Assembly: GCF_000701465.1 (NCBI RefSeq)
Contig: NZ_JNIY01000003.1
Span: forward strand, 248,001 to 312,000
Origin: Paraoerskovia marina DSM 21750
GTDB taxonomy: Bacteria > Actinomycetota > Actinomycetes > Actinomycetales > Cellulomonadaceae
DNA: 64,000 nt
Direction: 5' to 3'
The position numbers and the translations under genes were made by a program. The notes beneath the pieces were generated by a model that worked only from the letters and a program-made list of their open reading frames with translations, had not been told where the DNA came from and ran no database searches. Shown piece by piece: positions 58,757 through 64,000 of the stretch (the first letter of the stretch is position 1; the number at the start of each line of letters is the position of its first letter).

Positions 58757-59290
58757 ATGAGCGAGGGGCTGAGCGTCTCGGAGATGTCCGCCCGCAGCGG
58801 CGTGACCGTCTCCACCCTGCACTTCTACGAGCGAGAGGGCCTGATCCGGGCCGCGCGCACCCCGGGCAACCAGCGCCGGTACGCGCGCGACCAGCTCCGG
58901 CGGGTCGCGTTCATCCGCATGTCGCAGCGCGTCGGCCTCCCGCTCGCCCGGATCCGCGAGGCCCTCGCGACACTGCCCGCCGACCGCACACCCTCGACCG
59001 CCGACTGGCGGCGACTCTCGGCCGCGTGGCGCGCCGAGCTCGACGCGCGGATCGCCGTCCTGCACGAGCTCCGCGACGACCTCGACGGCTGCATCGGCTG
59101 CGGCTGCCTCTCCGTGAGTCGCTGCGCGCTCGTCAACCCCGACGACGCACGGGCAGCCGAAGGGCCGGGCCCGCGCGCCGTCGTCGACGCGATCGACGCG
59201 ATCGACGCCGCCGGACGTGACACGTCCCTCACTCCGGGGCGACCCGACGGTGCCACCGAGGCCCCGGTGCCGCCTACGCTGGTGCGGTGA
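58757..59290 (+). CDS. soxR: Redox-sensitive transcriptional activator SoxR
   Basis: 177 residues, MerR family. The HTH is SVSEMSARSGVTVSTLHFYE, and the [2Fe-2S] ligands are CIGCGCLSVSRC near residue 115, the full four-cysteine SoxR set. A C-terminal tail of about 45 residues (VVDAIDAIDAAGRD...) exceeds that of E. coli SoxR. GGAGGAGCGGAAAG gives a good ribosome site. No SoxS is expected; in actinobacteria SoxR directly controls pumps, here the divergent MFS gene. It is coupled by GTGA to the CopD-CtaG gene. Confidence 0.95.
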   Translation: MSEGLSVSEMSARSGVTVSTLHFYEREGLIRAARTPGNQRRYARDQLRRVAFIRMSQRVGLPLARIREALATLPADRTPSTADWRRLSAAWRAELDARIAVLHELRDDLDGCIGCGCLSVSRCALVNPDDARAAEGPGPRAVVDAIDAIDAAGRDTSLTPGRPDGATEAPVPPTLVR

Positions 59291-61422
59291 CCCCGACCGC
59301 CACCCGCAGCGAACCGCGCGGCGCCGCGCCCACCGGCCCGCGCACCGCGGACCCGCTGATCACCCCCGGCACCCCGTGGTGGCTGGTCGCCGCCGGCCCT
59401 GCCGCCGTCGTCGTCGCCGTCGCCGCCACCCTGCTCGCGGGGATCTGGACCAGTGCGTACGACGCCGTGATCGTCGACCCGGGCACCGTCACCCGGTACC
59501 TGCTGCCCGTGAGCGTCGTCCTCACCGAGCTGTCCGCGTCCGTCGCCATCGGGTCGCTCACCCTCGGTGCGTTCGTCCTGCGCCCCGGGGCGCCCCTGCG
59601 GCGCGGGCTCAACCTCGCCGGGGCCGCAGCCGGCGTCTGGGCGGTGCTCGCCGTCGTCCAGACCGTGCTGCGCTACGCCGCGGTCTCCGGCACCCAGATC
59701 GGCTCCGACGAGTTCGGGCCCGAGTTCGGGCTCTTCCTCACCGACATCGCGCTCGGCCGGGTCTACCTGACGATCATCGCGGTCGCGGCCCTCACGTCCG
59801 CGCTGGCGCTCGCCGTGCGCACCGCGAACGGCGCCCTCGTCGTCGGGCTCGTCGCCCTCGTGGCGCTCGCGGTCCAGTCGAGCACCGGCCACGCCGCCGG
59901 CGCCGCGAACCACGAGATCGCCATCTCCGCGTTCTTCCTGCACCTCGTCGGTGCCGCGATCTGGATCGGGGGGCTCGCGGGCCTCGTCGCCGGACGGATC
60001 CGTGGGTCGGTCGGCCGGTCGGACTTCGCGACGGCGGTCGACCGCTACTCCTCGATCGCGCTCTGGTGCTACACCGCCGTCGTGGTCTCGGGGGTCGTCG
60101 CCGCGCTGATCCGCGTGCAGAGCCTCGGTGACCTGGCGACCCCGTACGGGCAGCTTCTCATCGTCAAGGTGCTCCTCGCCGTCGCGCTGGGCGCCATCGG
60201 GTACGCCCACCGCGAGGTCGTCGTCCGCAAGCTGCGGGCCCTGGCCGAGGTGGCACCGCGCCGCCGTCGTGCCACGGGCAAGGGCGTGGCCGAGGGCGGC
60301 GCCGCCCGCCCGTCCCGGGAGGCCGAGCGTGCCGTCACGCGGCTCTTCTGGCGGATGGCGTCCGTCGAGCTGCTCATCATGGGGGCGGTCTCCGGCGTCG
60401 CGGTCGCGCTCGGCTCCTCCGCGCCTCCCGTGCCGGAGGAAGTCGTCGAGGACCCGTCGCCCGCGTGGCTCCTGACGGGCCACGAGCTGCCGCCCGAGCC
60501 GACGCTCGGGCAGTGGGTCTTCGGGTTCGAGCCGGACCTGATCTGGTTGTTCGTCGTCGGCGCCGGCCTGAGCGTCTACCTGCGGTGGGTGTGGCGCCTC
60601 CGACGCCGCGGCGACAGCTGGCCGGCGACCCGCACCGTCTCGTGGTGCCTCGGTATGGTGGTGTTCCTCTGGAGCACCAACGGCGGTGCCGCCCAGTACG
60701 GCCACATCATGTTCAGCTCGCACATGATCCAGCACATGACGCTGGCGATGATCGTGCCGATCTTCCTGGTGCTGGCCGCGCCCGTCACGCTCCTGCTGCG
60801 GGCGGTCCCCGGCCGGGACGACGGCACGAAGGGCCCGCGGGAGTGGGTGCTCGGCCTCGTGAACTCCCGGTTCGGGCACTTCATGGCCAACCCGCTCGTC
60901 GCCGCCGTGAACTTCGGCGGCTCGATGATCGTCTTCTACTTCACGCCGCTGTTCGGGTTCGCGATGGAGAACTACATCGGCCACCTGCTGATGGTCGTGC
61001 ACTTCACCCTCGCCGGGTACCTGTTCGTCAACGCCCTGATCGGCATCGACCCCGGCCCCCAGCGGCTCGCGTACCCCCAGCGGTTGCTGCTCCTGATCGC
61101 TACCATGGCGTTCCACGCCTTCTTCGGCGTCACCCTGATGATGAGCGAGTCCCTCCTCGCGGCCGACTGGTTCGGCCTCATGGGGCGTCCGTGGGGACTG
61201 AGCGCCATCGAGGACCAGCAGCGCGGCGGCGGGATCGCGTGGGGGATCGGTGAGATCCCGACGCTCGCGCTCGCCGTCGCCGTCGCGGTCTCGTGGCACC
61301 GGTCCGACGAGCGCGAGGCCGCACGACGCGACCGCAAGGTGGCGCGCGAGGGCGACATCGAGATGGACGAGTACAACGCCATGCTCGCCCAGCTGAAGGA
61401 CCGCGACGACCGCATGTCCTGA
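59287..61422 (+). CDS. CopD-CtaG fusion membrane protein (copper / cytochrome oxidase assembly)
   Basis: 711 residues from GTG 59287, overlapping the soxR stop by GTGA. TACGCT also ends exactly six bases upstream, so it may have its own leaderless start. The N-terminal half has about eight helices of the CopD copper-import type (VTGHAAGAANHEI with His residues; HLVGAAIWIGGL). The C-terminal half (about 395-640) is the caa3_CtaG domain (FSSHMIQHMTLAMIVP, MVVHFTLAGYLFVN). A charged cytoplasmic tail ends the protein. It probably delivers copper to an oxidase. Confidence 0.9.
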   Translation: MTPTATRSEPRGAAPTGPRTADPLITPGTPWWLVAAGPAAVVVAVAATLLAGIWTSAYDAVIVDPGTVTRYLLPVSVVLTELSASVAIGSLTLGAFVLRPGAPLRRGLNLAGAAAGVWAVLAVVQTVLRYAAVSGTQIGSDEFGPEFGLFLTDIALGRVYLTIIAVAALTSALALAVRTANGALVVGLVALVALAVQSSTGHAAGAANHEIAISAFFLHLVGAAIWIGGLAGLVAGRIRGSVGRSDFATAVDRYSSIALWCYTAVVVSGVVAALIRVQSLGDLATPYGQLLIVKVLLAVALGAIGYAHREVVVRKLRALAEVAPRRRRATGKGVAEGGAARPSREAERAVTRLFWRMASVELLIMGAVSGVAVALGSSAPPVPEEVVEDPSPAWLLTGHELPPEPTLGQWVFGFEPDLIWLFVVGAGLSVYLRWVWRLRRRGDSWPATRTVSWCLGMVVFLWSTNGGAAQYGHIMFSSHMIQHMTLAMIVPIFLVLAAPVTLLLRAVPGRDDGTKGPREWVLGLVNSRFGHFMANPLVAAVNFGGSMIVFYFTPLFGFAMENYIGHLLMVVHFTLAGYLFVNALIGIDPGPQRLAYPQRLLLLIATMAFHAFFGVTLMMSESLLAADWFGLMGRPWGLSAIEDQQRGGGIAWGIGEIPTLALAVAVAVSWHRSDEREAARRDRKVAREGDIEMDEYNAMLAQLKDRDDRMS

Positions 61423-61456
61423 TCTGCCCCGCGGTCGGGCGCGCTGCCGCCGTCGG

Positions 61457-61912
61457 TCAGTCGGCCGAGACGACCCAGGCGCCGTCGGTCTCCCCGGGCG
61501 CGACCGTCATGGTTGGACTGCCCGGCGTCAGCACGTCCGGCCCGCCGTCGCCCGCGCACAGGTCGGCCTCGTCCCGCGGCACGTCGACCACGTCCGTCAC
61601 GGTGCTCCCGTTGACGAGCAGCAGCCACCCGGTGTCCTCGTCGCCGAGGTCCGGCAGGTCACCGTCGACCGACTCCACCTCGAGGGCGGCGGCGATCGCC
61701 TCCTCGTCGGTGCCCGGGCACGCGACGACGACGCGCTGCCAGTCGTCGTGCAGCACCGGTACGAGGTCCAGGGTGCCGCTGCCCTCCCCGGCGGCGTCCA
61801 CGGCGTCGAGAAACTCTGACTGCAGGCTCACCGCGGGCGTCGACCCGCAGCCCGCCAGGACGAGGGCGGCGAGGAGCGCGCCGCAGGTTCCGAGTGAACG
61901 ACCGTGTGCCAT
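61457..61912 (-). CDS. Hypothetical lipoprotein
   Basis: 151 residues. A signal peptide ends in the lipobox LAGC with lipidated Cys near residue 22. The mature part is acidic and soluble, with no family I recognise; it has one internal Cys pair candidate (VVVACPGTDEE and ADLCAGDGG). CATACT ends six bases before the ATG at 61912, suggesting a leaderless transcript. It is convergent with the CopD-CtaG gene and divergent from the DUF4956 operon. Confidence 0.7.
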   Translation of the reverse strand: MAHGRSLGTCGALLAALVLAGCGSTPAVSLQSEFLDAVDAAGEGSGTLDLVPVLHDDWQRVVVACPGTDEEAIAAALEVESVDGDLPDLGDEDTGWLLLVNGSTVTDVVDVPRDEADLCAGDGGPDVLTPGSPTMTVAPGETDGAWVVSAD

Positions 61913-62061
61913 CTGTCCAGTATGCGCCCCCGCATCAGGTGCGGCCCAGGGGCGACCGGGCCCGGCGGGACGAACTCGTACACCGCGCCCAGGCGTCTCA
62001 CAGCCGTCTCATAGCACCGGGGTTCGTAATGGAGACATCACCTGATCCCCGGAGGGCAAAG

Positions 62062-62679
62062 ATGGACCAGATCATTCTTTTCACGGCCGACATCGTGGCA
62101 ATCGCTATCCTGACGTTCGGCCTCTACTTCCCGCGGCACCGTCGCCGTGACCTGGTCACGGCCTACGTCGGCCTGAACGTCGGCGTCCTGGCGGTGGCCG
62201 GCGCGCTGGCATCCAGCACCGTCGGCGCGGGTCTCGGTCTGGGCCTCTTCGGCGTCCTGTCGATCATCCGCCTGCGCTCCTCCGAGATCGCGCAGCACGA
62301 GGTCGCCTACTACTTCGCGGCGCTCGCGCTCGGACTCCTCGGTGGCCTGGGCGCCTCCGGCACGGGTCTGGTCCTGAGCGTCTCGCTCATGGCCCTGATC
62401 GTCGTGGCGATGGCGTTCGCGGACAGCCCGGCCCTGCTCGGTCGGTATCGCAACGAGTACGTCGTCATCGACCGGGCGATCCCCGACGAGACCGGTCAGA
62501 CGGCCTACCTCGAGAACCTGCTCGGCGGTCGCGTCCGCTCGATCACCGTCCAGCGCCTCGACCTGGTGAACGACACCACCACCGTCAACGTCCGGTACGA
62601 GGTCGGCGCAGGCCGCACCTCCGGCCGCACCGAGACGGGGACCGAGAGCCGTTCTGCCGCACGGGTGAACGCACGATGA
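62062..62679 (+). CDS. DUF4956 domain membrane protein
   Basis: 205 residues from ATG 62062 (GGAGGG ribosome site). Three to four membrane helices (about 5-115) with LGLFGVLSIIRLRSSEI, then a soluble C-terminal domain (about 120-190; RSITVQRLDLVNDTTTVNVRY). DUF4956 genes often sit next to VTC-type polyphosphate polymerases and CotH or carbohydrate-binding proteins, as here. Possible polyphosphate or surface-related membrane partner. Its stop overlaps the next gene by ATGA. Confidence 0.88.
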   Translation: MDQIILFTADIVAIAILTFGLYFPRHRRRDLVTAYVGLNVGVLAVAGALASSTVGAGLGLGLFGVLSIIRLRSSEIAQHEVAYYFAALALGLLGGLGASGTGLVLSVSLMALIVVAMAFADSPALLGRYRNEYVVIDRAIPDETGQTAYLENLLGGRVRSITVQRLDLVNDTTTVNVRYEVGAGRTSGRTETGTESRSAARVNAR

Positions 62680-63470
62680 GCGCGCCGACGGTGGAGCAGA
62701 GGTCGACCATGACGACGGACCGGCTGAACCCGATCGGGCTCGAGGAACTGGACCTTCACGCCGCGCTGCAGACGCGGGTGGACCGCAAGTACCTCGTGCC
62801 GACGCCGGCCCTGGACGGGATCCTGCGGGGACTCCTCTCCGCAGAGCCCGGTGTCCGGGTGCTGGAGATCGACGGACAGCGCGACTTCGGGTACGCCTCG
62901 CAGTACTTCGACACCCCGGACCTGGCGAGCTTCCGCTCGGCGGCGCACCGCCGTCGTCGTCGCTTCAAGGTCCGCACGCGGACCTACCTCGACTCGGGCC
63001 TGTGCCGGCTGGAGGTCAAGACCCGCGGGTCGCGGGGGACCACGGTCAAGCACCGCACGGACCACGACCACGCACCCGACAGTCTCGGGACCGGTGTCGA
63101 GTTCGTCGGCGAGGTGCTGCGGATGACACGGGCGCTGCCCGTCGACCCGCGAACCCTCGAGCCGACCCTGCGCACGGAGTACCGGCGCATGACGCTCCTC
63201 CTCCCCCAGACGGCGTCCCGCGCCACCATCGACACCCACCTCGAGTGGTACGACGGCGGAGCTCACCTCGCGGTGGGCGACGTGGCGGTCGTCGAGACCA
63301 AGAGCGGGTCCCAGGCCGGAACCCTCGACCGTGTGCTCTGGGCGCGCGGCATCCGGCCGGCACGGATCTCGAAGTTCGGAGCAGGCCTCGCGGCCCTCCG
63401 TCCCGAGCTGCCTGCGACGCGGTGGCGTCGCGCACTCGATCACCAGCTTGACCTGACGTGGAACGACTGA
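62676..63470 (+). CDS. VTC-domain polyphosphate polymerase
   Basis: 264 residues of the VTC4-like catalytic tunnel family. Basic substrate-binding residues occur in QTRVDRKYLV, RRRFKVRTRTYLD, LEVKTRG and RTEYRRM, and the metal Glu in VVETKSGS. By homology it makes polyphosphate from ATP, possibly feeding it through the DUF4956 membrane protein. ATGA-coupled to DUF4956 and followed after 10 bp by a carbohydrate-binding lipoprotein, with GAAGGAG before that gene. Confidence 0.9.
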   Translation: MSAPTVEQRSTMTTDRLNPIGLEELDLHAALQTRVDRKYLVPTPALDGILRGLLSAEPGVRVLEIDGQRDFGYASQYFDTPDLASFRSAAHRRRRRFKVRTRTYLDSGLCRLEVKTRGSRGTTVKHRTDHDHAPDSLGTGVEFVGEVLRMTRALPVDPRTLEPTLRTEYRRMTLLLPQTASRATIDTHLEWYDGGAHLAVGDVAVVETKSGSQAGTLDRVLWARGIRPARISKFGAGLAALRPELPATRWRRALDHQLDLTWND

Positions 63471-63480
63471 AGGAGACACC

Positions 63481-64000
63481 ATGCGACGCACACCCCTCTT
63501 CCTGATCGCCTCGACGGCGACGCTCGGCCTGGTCCTGACCGGCTGCGCAGCGACCGACGAGTCGGCGACCGACGACGTCTCGACGGGGTCGACCGCCTCG
63601 GGGGACGAGGTCTCCTCGGACTCTGACGACAGCGCCTCGTACGACGGCGACGCCACCGTCGAGGAGATCATGGCCGACAACGAGGACGTCGGTGACACCG
63701 ACGCCGCGGCCGACGCGGAGGTCGTCGACATCACGCTCGACGGCGGCACCGCGTCCTCGGACGCCGAGGGCGTCGAGGTCGACGGCTCGACCGTCACCAT
63801 CACGCAGGAGGGCGCCTACCGGATCTCCGGCACGCTCGACGACGGACAGATCGTCGTGGCGGCGCCCGAGGACGCCCAGGTCCGTCTGATCCTGGACGAC
63901 GCCGACATCACCTCGTCGACGGGCTCGGCAATCTCGGTCGAGGAGGCCGACGACGTCGTGATCGAGCTCGCGGACGGGTCGGACAACCACGTGGCCGACG
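63481..64000 (+). CDS. Carbohydrate-binding (Cthe_2159-like) lipoprotein, truncated by window end
   Basis: 173 residues visible; the gene continues past 64000. Signal peptide with lipobox LTGC (Cys about 22) and a long acidic Ser/Asp linker. From about residue 80 the sequence (VDITLDGGTASSDAEGVEVD, YRISGTLDDGQIVV, LILDDADITSSTGSAI) matches the start of the right-handed beta-helix carbohydrate-binding domain of the Cthe_2159 family (DUF4353). It probably anchors to the outer membrane face and binds acidic polysaccharide. Confidence 0.85.
   Translation, partial: MRRTPLFLIASTATLGLVLTGCAATDESATDDVSTGSTASGDEVSSDSDDSASYDGDATVEEIMADNEDVGDTDAAADAEVVDITLDGGTASSDAEGVEVDGSTVTITQEGAYRISGTLDDGQIVVAAPEDAQVRLILDDADITSSTGSAISVEEADDVVIELADGSDNHVAD

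Overview
The window is a chromosomal segment of a very high-GC actinobacterium, probably a Cellulomonas-like member of the Micrococcales. This is inferred from G/C-rich third codon positions, the hemA/hemEG/hemCDBL arrangement, a DasR-like GntR regulator with dre-like boxes, and many apparently leaderless genes (a TANNNT hexamer ending exactly six bases before the start codon). Nearly all the sequence is coding. I saw no rRNA, tRNA, insertion sequence or CRISPR array.

Left part (1-12.5 kb): housekeeping and accessory genes. These are a quinone oxidoreductase cut by the left edge, a CopC-type copper protein, the nucleoid protein HU with a strong terminator, a CurA-type NADP oxidoreductase, a large flippase-like membrane protein with a kinase-like middle, an HdeD-like membrane protein, a CPBP protease with a sugar acetyltransferase, two NAD(P)-binding reductases facing a MarR-type regulator, a haloacid dehalogenase, and a PAS/GAF/PP2C phosphatase.

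Centre (12.5-26.5 kb): the most interesting locus. A promoter flanked by two dre-like operators (ACTGGT-ACGG-ACC...) precedes a sugar-binding lipoprotein and two ABC permeases. A DasR-like GntR regulator, a ROK sugar kinase, a DUF4127 protein, an FAD-dependent oxidoreductase, a NanE-type ManNAc-6-P epimerase and a GH38 alpha-mannosidase follow. A secreted GHL10-type glycosidase closes the cluster at a perfect 15-bp terminator. From the first permease through GH38 every junction is an ATGA or GTGA overlap. I infer uptake and breakdown of a mannosyl or ManNAc-containing amino-sugar glycan, with DUF4127 and the FAD enzyme doing undescribed chemistry. Two paralogous PAS/GAF/PP2C phosphatases stand on either side of it.

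28-41 kb: a CsoR/CopZ copper pair with a perfect CsoR-like box, a cysteine-less HMA-like protein, a second HdeD-like protein, and the tetrapyrrole genes (hemL, hemB, hemD, hemC, hemG, hemE on the minus strand; hemA divergent). A 31-bp-period repeat array lies between hemC and hemG. A VapBC/FitAB toxin-antitoxin pair with tandem operators and a Ppx/GppA phosphatase follow.

41-64 kb: an M23 peptidase with SH3b repeats, an NhaC antiporter, purB, a short UvrA-like ABC protein, a WXG-like small protein coupled to an alpha/beta hydrolase, a holin-like membrane protein, and hisC. A 2-oxoacid dehydrogenase operon (E1alpha, E1beta, E2) sits behind a cluster of three palindromes. Next come an AhpD-like protein facing a TetR regulator, a CbiX chelatase, an MFS pump facing SoxR across a SoxR box, a CopD-CtaG fusion, and a lipoprotein. 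At the right edge lies a DUF4956 / VTC-type polyphosphate polymerase / carbohydrate-binding lipoprotein cluster, cut by the window end.
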